Positions 23,373 through 34,108 of a stretch of DNA of 64,000 nt are shown one piece after another. Below the pieces are notes generated by a model. That model had not been told where the DNA came from and did no database searches. It was given only the letters and a program-made list of their open reading frames with translations. The translations under genes were made by a program, and so were the position numbers. The DNA is from Pegoplata infirma (Eukaryota; Arthropoda; Insecta; Diptera; Anthomyiidae), in contig OY992540.1 of NCBI GenBank assembly GCA_963921195.1, positions 44,043,890-44,107,889 of the forward strand. Direction: 5' to 3'. Every line of letters starts with the position of its first letter. Position 1 is the first letter of the stretch.

Positions 23373-23668
23373 CATTCAACATAACCTAAAAATACAAAAT
23401 GCTTTAATTTGGCTGCTTGTTGACATATGTGAAAAGAATTGAAAACCGTGTGGTATTTAAGCAAGTACGAACATATTTTTTTACAAATAAAAAAGAAAAT
23501 CGCAGATTTTTTTTTTATAAAATATTTTTTTTTTGTGGAAATTTTTTTATTTATTTTTTTCCTCAAAAGTTATTTCTTTTTAAATAAAGTTTTTTGCAAT
23601 AAAAATTTTTAAATTGTGAAGGTTATCAATACATTCGGCAAGACCGAATTTAACTTTTTTATTTGTTT
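23373..23668 (+). mobile_element. Helentron-like family B, 3' part
   Basis: cattcaacataacctaaaaa begins the part shared with 37049 and 15770; the 3' end has the hairpin ATTCGGCAAGACCGAAT (23632-23648) and the tail ttaacttttttatttgtttt. The minus-strand open frame over it is a shadow. Confidence 0.6.
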
Positions 23669-23734
23669 TTTTTTTTAATGTTAAATTTTTTCGTTTTTTA
23701 TATGAATAAAACAATTGAGATTAATAACACAGGG

Positions 23735-24366
23735 CAACACTTTTTTTTGCCTGGGTTCTGATAGCTAATTTTGGGTATTAGGGGTACGCTGATTTCAAAT
23801 CTGGCTACCGTTTTTTTGGGTCAGCTCTAGTTTTCGAGATATAGCCTAAGGAAACTTTGAAAATAGGCTGTTTTTGGCATATTTGTGAGTCCATATTTAC
23901 CAACACTTGTCTTACCATCCAAAAAGTGAATGACGATTTTAGGTATGTTGGAAATGCTGATTCCAAAAATGCTCTTACTTTTGTTGAGTCATCTTTAGTT
24001 TTGGAGATATCGCTAAAATAAAATTTTTAAATTTTTTCCCTCGTTAATTTTGTCTGAAAATTTATGCCCTTTTTAATAACTCGAAAACCAAAGCTGTCAG
24101 AAAAAAGCTAATACCAGTTTTGGAATCCTGGCATCCAATATAGTTAAGTTCGTGTTTAAAACTGAGGCACTAAAATTTTTTTTGGAAATTATAGCCAAGC
24201 AAAATTGGTAAAAAACGCACTTTTTCGACTCTTTAACAGCGAATTGCTCGCGAACGCTGATGGAAACAATTGGATAACAGATTCGGAATCAGCACACTAA
24301 AATCCATATAAATCAGTTGTCAAAGGTCAGGCAAATTGAAAAAGGTCACATTTAGTCAACCTGTGT
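23735..24366. repeat. Dispersed repeat with repeated GAGATAT motifs
   Basis: The segment between acacagggcaacac and caacctgtgt carries gctctagttttcgagatata and agttttggagatatcgc. Its end (cggcactttaac-like, gcgaattgctc, gattcggaatcagc) matches 6018-6085 inside the foldback at 5071. ACACAGG occurs inverted at both ends. Confidence 0.5.
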
Positions 24367-24399
24367 AATTGACAAAACTAAAAAAAAATTTTACAGACA

Positions 24400-24716
24400 A
24401 ATATTTTTTTAAGTTTAAATTAAAAAAAAAAAACTATTAACGTTTTTATGAAAAAAATTTTCTAAAAACAAAAATTTTCTAGAAAATGTCTTAGCAGATT
24501 TCTCTGCGGTTTTAACAGAATTCTCTGCTGTTTTGACAGATTTCTCTGCTGTTTTGACAGATTTCTCTGCTAATTTCCCATAGATTATCATGACGGATTT
24601 TCAGCAAACCGTGTCTGCTAAAATCAGTATATTTCTCATATGGCTCAAAATGTGTGTATTTTCAGCAGATTTTTCTGCTGATTGGACAGAGAACTTATTT
24701 TGAGTGTTGGTAATAC
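24400..24716 (-). mobile_element. CAGCAGA TA element, truncated copy
   Basis: Read on the minus strand it begins CACTCAAAATAAGTTCTCTG, then aatcagcagaaaaatctgct, like the copies at 26240 and 31467. Only the first part and a few GACAGATTTCTCTGCT units are left; the other end was not found. Confidence 0.7.
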
Positions 24717-24781
24717 TATATGATTTTTCGTTGTTGCAAATGTTTCTATTTGCGAGTGTAATACCATTCACCAGGGTTTGA

Positions 24782-24846
24782 GGGAGCTGTGGCTTAGTGG
24801 TTGGACTACTAGCCACCCAGTCTGGGTTCGATTCTCAGCTCAGGCA
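24782..24846 (+). tRNA. tRNA-like sequence (pseudogene or SINE head)
   Basis: TGGCTTAGTGGTTGGA (24790) fits an A box and GGGTTCGATTCTC (24824) a B box, spaced as in a tRNA. The acceptor ends do not pair well and the anticodon is unclear, and a T-run (24856) follows. Best read as a tRNA-derived repeat. Confidence 0.4.
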
Positions 24847-25271
24847 GAACAACATTTTTTTCCGATATTTATTAGTTTCTATTTAAAACTAGTATTTATC
24901 TAGGATTAACTCAAATTTATTTATACCGTTTTACATTTTGGACAACGCTTAATTTTTTTTTCCTGTTTATATTAACTAATTGGATGTAAATTCAGAAAAA
25001 AAATATAAAAAAAAAAATTTCTGGGCTTGATTTAACCCATTTTTTAACTAAATAGAGTTAATCCTAATCTTAATCCGGTCTGCAAAAAACAACAAAAATA
25101 ACAAAAAACACACAAACATTTTTTTCTACCCCAGAATACATAGATATTCAGCTCTTAACTCATTACCTATCGCGACACCTACATACAAATGTAAGTAGAT
25201 ATTCAGTAGATAAGAACTAATCCAGGGAAATAGTTGGAAGTTGTTTGAAAGCTCGGAGTACTTCTTATCTA

Positions 25272-25761
25272 CACTCTAATCAAAATGTGTTGAAATTTAC
25301 CCAATTTATAGTAGGAAACTGGACTCCTACTATAAATTGGTTATTTTACTCTGAATGTGTAAATTGAATAAATTGACCACTAGTGGTCAATTTAAATAAA
25401 AAAGAGGTGAATAAATATAACAAAAAAACAAAAAAAAAAAAAAAACATTCGGCACCAGCCAGCATCAAACTCGCCGCCTTCCGTTTTGAAAGCAGACTTC
25501 TTAACCACTATGCTACGGAAGCTTATACTTTTATCTGGCGTTTTAGTTATTTAACATGGGTGTATGTATTTTGGTTGACAATTTTATTTACACACTTGTG
25601 TGTAAAATATTTGAATTAACGGATAATATTTATAATTTACTGTTTTTAATTGGTTTAAAAGTGTTTTACGCATTTTGTGCTTATATTAACACAAAATGCG
25701 TGCTATTCAACAAAAATGTACCCAATTTATAATAGTAAGTTTACATGCGTTTTTTAGAGTG
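25272..25761. mobile_element. TA-TSD element with CACTCTAA ends carrying a tRNA-like unit
   Basis: CACTCTAA and TTAGAGTG ends with TA on each side (25270-25271, 25762-25763). Inside both ends lies tacccaatttata. The tRNA-like unit is at 25450-25523; the plus-strand open frame crossing it is not a gene. Confidence 0.65.
25450..25523 (-). tRNA. tRNA-like sequence, copy 1 (tRNA-derived)
   Basis: Minus strand: TAGCATAGTGGTTAAGA is a good A box, GAGTTTGATGCTGG a weakened B box (position C changed to T), the anticodon loop region reads CTTTCAAAA, and a long T-run (a pol III terminator) follows at 25445 and below. The closest familiar tRNA is Glu (TTC), but acceptor and anticodon stems pair poorly. 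The unit with its flanks recurs at 26361-26504. Confidence 0.45.
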
Positions 25762-26239
25762 TACTGAATATCTACTTACTTTTGTATGGGAGTGTCGCGG
25801 AAGGTAATGAGTTAAGTGCTGAATAACAACTTTTTATGGAGTAGAAATAATTGCCTTTGCATTTTTTTCTTGTGTTTTTTGTTATTTTTGTTGTATTTCA
25901 TTACATTTGTTATAGTTTTAAAGCACTCCAAATAGAAGTACTCCGCACTTTTTTGCTAAGAACCCACAGTTTTTAAATTAAGAAAATCTCGTTGATTCTG
26001 AGGACATTTTCCCTCGAATTTTGATAACCTTCCCTTTAAAAACTTACGAGCACATGTTTTTTTTAATTAGCCGTAATGTTCTGAGCGCTTTTTCCAATAA
26101 ATTCTGATAACATTACCTCATCGTTCATCTGAGATGAACGATCATTTGGATTAATGCAAATTACATTATATTTCTAAAAATATAGAAAATCCATCATCCC
26201 CATTTTTACGTAAAGGAACCTCTTGATTCACGAACTCTA

Positions 26240-26921
26240 CACTCAAAATAAATTCTCTGTCCAATCAGCAGAAAAATCTGTTGAAAATACACCCATTTTG
26301 AGCCATATGAGAAATCTGCTGATTTTAGCAGACACGGTTTGCTAAATATCTGTCATAAGAGGTGAATAAATATAACAAGAAAAAAAAAAAACATACGCCG
26401 CCAGCCAGCATCGAACTCGCCACCTTCCGATTTGAAAGTACACTTCTTAACCACTACGCTACGGAAGCTTATACTTTTATCTGGCGTTTTAGTTATTAAA
26501 CATGTGTATTGTTCGACAGCAGAGAAATCTGATCTTAGCAGAAATATCTGCTGATTTTAGCAGAAAAATCTGCTGATTTTAGCAGAACAATCTGCTGATT
26601 TGAGCAGATTAATCTGCTGATTTCAGCAGAACAATCTGCTGATTTCAGCAGAGCAATCTGCTGATTTCAGCAGAGCAATCTGCTGATTTCAGCAGAACAA
26701 TCTGTTCTGCTTTTTTTTTATATAAAAAATTTCTTGAAAACATAATGAAATTCAGCAAACAAAATCAGTATAAACATAGTAAAATGTCTGTTATTTTCTT
26801 AAACTGAATGACAGAGATTTTAGTAAAAATATCCTTCTCAGCAGAACAATCTGCTAAAAGATTGCTAATTCAAATTGAAAGTCGTTTTACGGATTTTTTG
26901 ACAGAGTTTTTCTTTTGAGTG
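26240..26921 (+). mobile_element. TA element with CAGCAGA hairpin array
   Basis: Starts CACTCAAAATAAATTCTCTG after TA and ends cttttgagtg before TG. It carries a tandem array (26530-26705) of 22-bp units CTGCTGATTTCAGCAG plus aacaat, each a perfect hairpin, and a tRNA-like insertion (26361-26504). Relatives: 24400 (inverted) and 31467. Confidence 0.8.
26396..26468 (-). tRNA. tRNA-like sequence, copy 2
   Basis: Minus strand: TAGCGTAGTGGTTAAGA (A box), GAGTTCGATGCTGG (B box, better kept than in copy 1) and a T-run after the 3' end. It shares about 145 bp with 25404-25560, including flanks on both sides, so the unit moved as a block into the CAGCAGA element. Confidence 0.45.
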
Positions 26922-27089
26922 TGTGAGAATATCACAGTTTTATTTAGTAAAGGAAATAATGACCTCGAGCTAGAATAAACCTACTCAAAATATAATATTT
27001 TAATGGTCGTATAAAACAATTTTTATTTTTTAATAAAAATTAATCAGAAAATGCTGTAAATTATTTTATGTTTCCCACAAATGTTGTCA

Positions 27090-28130
27090 TCACTGGCTGT
27101 GAGAGTTTTAAAATTTACCTTTAACAAAAATTGTATGTGGATCTTATTGTTGCTGTTATTTTGTGCTTGATTAGTTTATTCGTTATTGTCTTATAGAGAA
27201 TTCAGCGTACTCGTTGTTGAACGTGGCATTCGTTGTTGTTAAATTGTGTGTTTGTGTGTGGATCCAATCAAGCACTAGTGGAGTTTAATACTCTTCAGTC
27301 AGTTAGTCGTTGTTTGGATGCGATACTGAACGTTACACAATATTACGTGGTACTTGGGGATATTTGTAAAAAAAAAAAAATTTGTCGTTGTGCGGTTTCG
27401 TGTTGTTTATTTTTTTTGATTTTTTTTAAGTTTACTTTTAAAAAAACTGGGGGTTTCGAAATTTTTTAAGCTTAAACCGAAATGATGCTGCAGTTTCAGT
27501 GACTTGAAAAAAAAATTAAGAAAAAAAAAATAATAGTTCTGGTTTGGATTGACGTTAGTAAGAGAGTGTGTTCCAAAAAAAAAAAATCTGACTGTGAGTG
27601 AGTCAGCCTACAAAATGTATCTTAAACATTCCTAACTGAGCTTGCGCGCGATCTTAAAAAAAAAAAAAAAATTCAAAAGAAATTTTTTGAAGAAAAAAAA
27701 AAAACAAATCAGTTAAAACTAAACAACAACAAAAACTTTAGTGTTTTGGAAGTTTAATGTTGCTGGTAGTAAAGTGTTCTGGATTTTTTTAAGTTGTTCT
27801 GATTTTTTTTTTGTTTGTTTGTTATGCATATCTTGTATTGGCTTGTGGGGAAGATAATGATGATGATAATCCATCTATCCATCCATCCATCCATTTGTTC
27901 ATATAGAGTTGATGTTGAAAACCTCAACTTCTATGTACTATCGATTCTTTGGATATTTTTGTTGTTGTTGTTTTGTTTTACCTCTTGTCTTGTCTATGCA
28001 TCTCCTCTATCTCTATTATAAGCCACCGCCGGTCGTGATTCTGTTGATTTTCAAGGCAAATTCAGTGCATTGACTTTAATAAAAGAAAAAATATATAAAA
28101 ATTAAACGTTGTACAATTCTGGTTCTGTAA
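27090..28130 (+). promoter_or_regulatory. Possible promoter and untranslated first exon (weak)
   Basis: This stretch is less repetitive than its surroundings, with GTTGTT/GTCGTT words typical of fly 5' UTRs and an initiator-like TCAGTC (27295-27300; TCAGTTAGTC follows). A GGATG fits the DPE consensus but at the wrong spacing. It would suit an upstream exon of the gene whose acceptor is at 34086. This is inference; no donor could be fixed. Confidence 0.25.
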
Positions 28131-28917
28131 CTATTTGCTATTGCAGTAACTGCTGCTGCCACTTTTTTTTTATTATTGGCAGCCAGGTTGCAAAGCAACT
28201 ATTGTAATTTATACAAAAAAATATAAAAAAAAAGCTTTGGTATGCAGGCTCTATTTGATTTATCAGGTTTATTCGTGTTTTGCTGTTAGTGTTATTGGTG
28301 CAATTTTCTTAATTATTTGAAAAAAAGGAAGAAAATGTAAAAAAAATAATAAAAATCTGAAAATTAAAAAAAAAACGTAAAAAGGGAGAAGAAACTAAAA
28401 AAAAATATAAACCCAAAAAGGAAACAAAGAATAATAAAAATTATAAACTAAATGAGAATTACAAAAAAATAAATGCAAAAAACTAAAATTGTTTCACTAA
28501 AAACTACAGCAAACTTAAAATGTTTTATTACATAAGAAATAAAAACTTATAAAATAAACAAAATTTTATTAATTAAATGAGAATTATAAACAACAATATC
28601 TAAATGAAATTACTAATTTAAAAAACGAAAATTACAAACAAAACTCTATATTGTTAAAAAACTCCTTATAAGTGAAAAAATATAACTTTTTTAAACTAAA
28701 TGAGAAATACAAAGCATTTTAACAAAATCTTAAAAAACTTTTCGGATTAACTTTAAAAAAACGAAAAAAGAAATTGAAATTTACTACGATCTTTTCGCGA
28801 TTTCAAAAATATAAAAATTATTTTCAGGACGAAAATTTATTTCATACATTAAATATTTTTATACGACAAATATAAAAAAGGGCAATGGTTTTGTGGAAGA
28901 AAACATATTTTATATAA
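28131..28917. other. A-rich stretch without recognised feature
   Basis: Mostly A-rich words (aaactaaatgagaattacaaa) repeated loosely; no gene supported. Confidence 0.5.
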
Positions 28918-29926
28918 CAGTGGTCGGCAGAAAGAGGGAAAATTTTTTACATTTTTCTAAAACATAGCTTTTCGCTATGAACCATCCGGTCTATGTGAGG
29001 AGTAGCGTGTCCCGAAAATGAAAAATTTTAGGGCATACCCCTAGAATGATGCTTAGTAAAGAGCTGATTACCGGAAAAAAATTAAAAAAATTTTGGAAGT
29101 CATCTTCAGGGCGCAACCAGCGCTTAAGGTTTGCATCCGTAGTGCATTTGGTCAAAAATAAATATTTTTTTTTTATTTTTAAAATTGGTGCTAAAAGTTT
29201 TGCTGGATAAGGTACATTCTGGAACACATATTTGTAAAGTTTTCATGGAGCAATTTTGGTCCAGTTCAACGTTTTGAAATTTTGAAAAGGTGTAATTTAT
29301 TATATATTTTTATAAGTTTTTGTAAAAACAGATGTTTTTAAGAGTTCTTTTAAGATTTTGTATAAAGCGGAATTTATGTTCAAGCCTTTGTATAAAAAGC
29401 AGTTTTTTTACAAAAACTTAAAAATATAAGTAATAAATTATGCATTTTCGAAGTTTCAAAACGTTGCGCTGGACCAAAATTGCTCCATGAAAACTTTATA
29501 AATATTTTTCCTGAATGTACTCTACCTAACGAAACTTTTCGCACCAATTTTAAAAATAAGAAAAAAAAAATTTTTTACCAAATGCACCACGGATGCAAAC
29601 TTTAAGCGCTGGTTGCGCCCTGAAGATGACCTCCAAAATTTTTTTAAGTATTTTTCCCATAATCAGCTCTTCAATAAGCATCGTTCTAGGGGTATGCCCT
29701 AAAGAAATACCAAAATTTCCTGATTTCGGGACATGCTAGTGAGGAGCCTTTGACTCCGCCACCTCTAACCTACAACATAGCTTCATCTACCCGCTTTTTT
29801 AAATGCTACCATGACACTAAATAACATATTTGTATTTTTAATGCTTTCAGTTGTGAGTTTCGTTGACATTCGCGTTGTCTACGTCCAAATAGCCAATTTC
29901 ATTATGCACCTGGGTGCCGACCACTG
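28918..29926. mobile_element. hAT-like foldback with CAGTGGTCGGCA ends
   Basis: Ends CAGTGGTCGGCA and TGCCGACCACTG enclose arms of about 400 bp that are inverted copies (for example gcgcaaccagcgctta at 29112 and its inverse at 29607). Flanking 8-mers ttatataa and ttttatac agree at 6 of 8. The minus-strand open frame at 28991 is part of an arm. Confidence 0.7.
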
Positions 29927-29930
29927 TTTT

Positions 29931-30020
29931 ATACCCTCCACTTACAAGGAAAGTATCCCATAGCTTACACTCCGATTGCTCTGAAATTTATGTATGTTAA
30001 TAAGTACCGAAAACTAAGTT
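29931..30020 (+). repeat. Helentron-like 5' end fragment
   Basis: ATACCCTCCACTTACAAGG matches the start of family A copies (ATACCCTCCA); the following sequence diverges and no 3' hairpin follows. Confidence 0.4.
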
Positions 30021-30182
30021 TAACCTGATATTTTTATCGGCTATCCCGGTGGTTTAAAAAAGGGTTGCCACCTTTTGAAAAATGATAGTCTTTCGGGAAA
30101 ATCTGAATAAAAGCCGAACTAACAGGAATTTCGCCAAAAGCAAAAACACGTGTCGGCTTAAACTTAATAGAGATTATTATAT

Positions 30183-31180
30183 ATGGGGCATTCCATGTCA
30201 AATCGGACACTTTGAATTTTTTTTTTTTAGATTTTCTCAATTTGTTGACAGTTTTTAGTACCCTTCGAAAACTCCTTCGTGGTAAATTTTCAGATTTTTT
30301 TGATGACCCGTTCAAAAGATATCGAATTTTTAAAAATTGGTAGTTTGTTCCTTTGTTCAAACTTCTTCACTAATGGTCCAAATTTCAATTTTTTTTTTAA
30401 ATTTTTGTTTTTTTACGTACTTTTAAAAAAAATCCCAAAAAATTCTTAAAAGCGCTTTAGTATGCGATTTTTAAGTTTTAAAATTTAAATCTCATTTTTA
30501 AAAATGTTTGTACTCTTCGATTTTTTTGAAATTTTTTTGTGTAAAACTTCTATCGATTCCACAAATTTTTTGCCCAGGAAGATCGTGGGATAACGATTAT
30601 TACTATTTTTAAAATTTTTTTGAAAAAACGTTATGGTAATCTTCCAATCTTAAAATCATTTCTACTGCTCTAATGGTGCGTCATAGAGGGGTCATTTATA
30701 AGACCGACCCCCATTCATTTTTACGCCTTAACATTTCTTTGGAACAAACTAATACCCTATCTTCAGTTTCTAAGAGAGCTCCCACACACAACAACATTCT
30801 TTAAAATTTGCTCCAACCGCTCTAACGACCCTAATAGTGCCCTTAGAGCAACAAAATGTATGACCGACCCACAATATTTTTTAAGTCCAAACATTTTCTC
30901 TAAAAACACCTAGGATTTAGGGTCCCATAAGTGTATTCAGAAATTTAAAAACTGAATAACAGAAAAACTATTACTCATGGCGCTTTGGTGTATTTCGTGT
31001 TTTACGAACCAAGAGCTACAAAAATATTTTGACACAATCCACAAACTTTACTGAATTATGTGGATTTTTAAAACATCGGCAATGCCAAATTTGAGATTCT
31101 AAATATAAAATAATTGGAAGTAAAACCACTTGTTTTTTGTGTAAACGTAAGTAGTTTAAGAAATATGTGTTAAAACATTC
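30183..31180 (+). repeat. Repeat with GGCATTCCATGTCAAATC end
   Basis: ggcattccatgtcaaatcgg followed by acactttga recurs inverted at 56200-56226, and cagtttttagtacccttcg matches the neighbourhood of 56150. The inner part is AT-rich with no coding domain; the minus-strand open frame at 30034-30360 is not a gene. Confidence 0.5.
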
Positions 31181-31466
31181 GCTGGTACAAGGGGGGGAGG
31201 GGAAATTCCCCCCCCAGACCAAATTTCAAAAAGAAAAAATAAGGAAAAAAAAAAAAAAAAGGAAAAAATAGGAAAAGAAAGAAAAAGAAGAAAAAGAGGA
31301 AAAAAGAAAGAAGAAAAGTTTATAAAAAAATTAGTTTTTAAAAATTTTCTGTGAAAAAATATCTGTCAATCTAATTATGAATTTTGGTATAAACTAATGA
31401 TTTAGAATATGTTTTTTTTTGTATAGAAAAATGTTACAGGATCTTAATTTGTTTTTCTACTACATA

Positions 31467-32162
31467 CACTCAAAATAAATTCTCTGTCCAATCCGCAGAA
31501 AAATCTGCTGAAAATACACCCATTTTGAGCCATATGAGAAATCTGCTGATTTTAGCAGACACGGTTTGCTGAAAATTTGTCATGATTATCTATATCAAAT
31601 CAGCAGAGAAATCTGTCAAAACCGCAGAGAAATCTGTCAAAACAGCAGAGAAATCTGCTAAGCCATTTTATAGAAAAGTTTTGTATTTAGAACATTTGTT
31701 TTCATTAAAACTTAAAGTTTTTTTTTTTGTATTTTAAACTTAAAAAAAAATGTTTCACTTTGAAAAAAAAAACTTAAGAAAGTTTTCTTAAAAAAATGAT
31801 GACAGCAAACTATTTCTGTAAAATTACAAAATAATCTGCTAAACATATGTTTAAAATATCGTTTTGCTTGCACAAAAAAAAAAAAAATTAACAAAAAAAA
31901 AACCTTTCTTCAAAAAAGAATGACAGCAAACTATTTCTGTATAATTTAAAAATAATCTGCTATAAATATGTTCAAAAATTTAATTTTTAAATTCAGCAAA
32001 CAGAATCATTAAAAACGCAGTAAAATTTCTGTTATTTTGTTAACTTAAAGAACAGAGATTTTAGTAAAAATAACAATTTTAGCAGAAACATCTGCTAAAA
32101 GTTTGCTAAATCAAATTGAAAGTCGTTTTACAGATTTTTTGACAGAGTTTTTCTTTTGAGTG
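31467..32162 (+). mobile_element. CAGCAGA TA element, copy with intact TA flanks
   Basis: CACTCAAAATAAATTCTCTG to cttttgagtg with TA on both sides (31465-31466, 32163-32164). It has fewer CTGCTGA hairpins than 26240-26921 and no tRNA-like insertion, so it is a useful comparison copy. Confidence 0.8.
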
Positions 32163-32259
32163 TAAGAATAGGAAAAATATCTTAAAATCTTAAAAATTTG
32201 AATAATCTACCGTATGTTAAACTATTTTGGAATTTTTTTTTAGAATTTCTTAGATTCGG

Positions 32260-33065
32260 TCACAGAATCTGAGACCTTTTCTATAGAAAAAGTTACAAAA
32301 GAACTCTAAAATTTTTCACATCCTCAAACATTTTCTTTTTCAGATTTTTGTAGAAGAATTCCCGAATTCTAAAAGTCTCATAATCTAAGACTTTTTTAAG
32401 CAAAAAGATATCAAAATCTGAGAATTTTTAAGCAAAAAGATATCAAAATCTGAGAATTTTTCTACGGAAAAATTTATCAAAATTTCAGACTTATTTATAG
32501 GAAAAAAGGTCGCAGAATCTGATACTTTTTCGATAGGAATAAGGTCTCAGAATCTCTGAATTTGAAACTTATTTTAAGGAAAAAGTCTCAACATCTAATT
32601 TTTTTTTTTAAAGAAAAAGGTCTCAAAGTCTGAGACTTTTTATTGTTGAAAAAAAGTATCAGAAGTTGAACTTACTCAATTGGAAGATGGTCGCAGAATC
32701 TGAAAATATTTCTATAGGAAAAGGGTCTGGAGAATCTGAGACTTATTCTTTAAGAAAAATGTCCCAGAACCTGGGATTATTATATAGGAAAAAGGTCTGA
32801 AACTTTTTCTGTAGAAAAAAGGTCTCAGAATCTAAAATACGAACAAATCTAATAATACTTATGAAACCTTTTCTATAGTAAAAATATCTTAAAAATGCTT
32901 TTAAATATGAGACTTTTTCTATTGTAAAAGGTCTGAGAATCTGAGACTTTTTCTGTGGAAAAAGTTCATAGAATCTAAAAATATTTCTATGCGAAAAAAG
33001 TCTCAGATTCTGACACATTTTTCGTAAAGAAGAAGTCTTAGATTCTGAGACATTTGAAAAATTCT
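32260..33065. repeat. Degenerate GTCTCAG/CTGAGAC array
   Basis: More diverged version of the 35-bp array at 10437-10960, with units such as aaaaaggtctcagaatctga and gacttttt. Short open frames here are repeat-derived. Confidence 0.75.
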
Positions 33066-33260
33066 CAGATTTAGAAAAATTAAAAAAAAAAAAATAGCAA
33101 TATCCTTCGGCAAAAACTAATAAATTTCATGATTTTATAGCTTTCCAATCACTTTTTTTGCAAAAGAAACGTCGGCCGACAAATCATAATGATTTTTTTT
33201 ATTCGAAGTAAAAAAAAAAAAAAATCCCCCCCCCAAACCCAAAAGCTGTACCCGCCACTG

Positions 33261-34069
33261 TTTAAAAACAAAGTTTTTTTTAGTCAAATGTTTACAATTT
33301 TTTTCGTTTATTTACGATATTTCAGACACCAAAGTAAAAAACCAGTTCAAGGTGGTCAAAGGAACACCTCGGCATATAAGTATTTATATAAAATAATCAA
33401 AAACTGCAAGCCAACTGAGAATCACGCGAATTTGTTTGTAGTCAAAAATACAAGCTGTATGGAATGTTTAAGAGCATTTAATAATAAAAAAAAAATATTT
33501 TACAATTTTAATTTTAAAACAGTGATATAAAAATTTTGTAATTGTAAGAATTATAAAGTGGGTCATTGTGGCTATGTGAGAATTAGAAACTATTTAAAAT
33601 CAAACTTAAAACTTAATTAAAATTAAAAACAAATTAAAATTACACAATGTGAACATATAAAAAATTTTTTTAGGTGTACAAAATCATACAAAAAATAAAG
33701 AAATGTGACAATAATAAGACAATTATTAATTAAAAATGTTTGGACTGTTTTTGAAATTAAAATAAAAATTGCTAATAAAGAATTATAAAGAATTTTAAAA
33801 ATATATATAAAAAATCAAGAAAAAAAAAAACAAACCTAATGAGAATTAAAAAAAAAAAAATAAAAAAATTGGGAAAACTTTAAAGCAAATAATTGATTTT
33901 ATTTTAAATTGAAATACTAAATCAAATAATATCTAAGCAAATATTAAGAATTTTGCAAAAGTTTAGTGATTAAAAAGTTTTAAAAATCTCAATCCAATTG
34001 CAAATTAAAAAAAAACAACAAACTAAAGAAAAAATATGATAAATCTGCATCAGATTTAAATAAAAAAAA
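33261..34069. other. A-rich upstream intron or leader sequence
   Basis: 33290-33330 (tcgtttatttacgatatttc) resembles 22150-22175. The rest is A-rich non-coding sequence before the coding exon; the plus-strand open frame at 33189-33530 has no recognised homology. Confidence 0.45.
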
Positions 34070-34086
34070 GTTTTTTTTTTGTTAAG
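34070..34086 (+). promoter_or_regulatory. Predicted 3' splice site before the coding exon
   Basis: A T-tract (34071-34080) followed by gttaag gives a good acceptor with AG at 34085-34086. It leaves 22 nt of leader before the ATG at 34109 and implies at least one upstream untranslated exon. Confidence 0.5.
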
Positions 34087-34108
34087 AAATAAACAAAACA
34101 AATCAAAA

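Larger units (their letters stand above)
25080..25930. repeat. Outer foldback around the TA element
   Basis: 25080-25215 (caacaaaaataacaaaaaac; gctcttaactcattacct; aagtagatattcag) is repeated inverted at 25764-25930 (ctgaatatctactta; aggtaatgagttaag; gttatttttgttg). The TA element at 25272-25761 lies between. Confidence 0.65.
31185..33260 (-). mobile_element. hAT-like CAGTGGCGGG element, second copy
   Basis: On the minus strand it starts CAGTGGCGGGTACAGCTTTT and ends near gggggggaatttcccctcc. Order of parts (G-rich end, TTATTCGAAG, dyad array, C/T-rich part, AAATTTGGT) is the same as at 8582-11222. A CAGCAGA TA element is inserted at 31467-32162. Confidence 0.65.
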
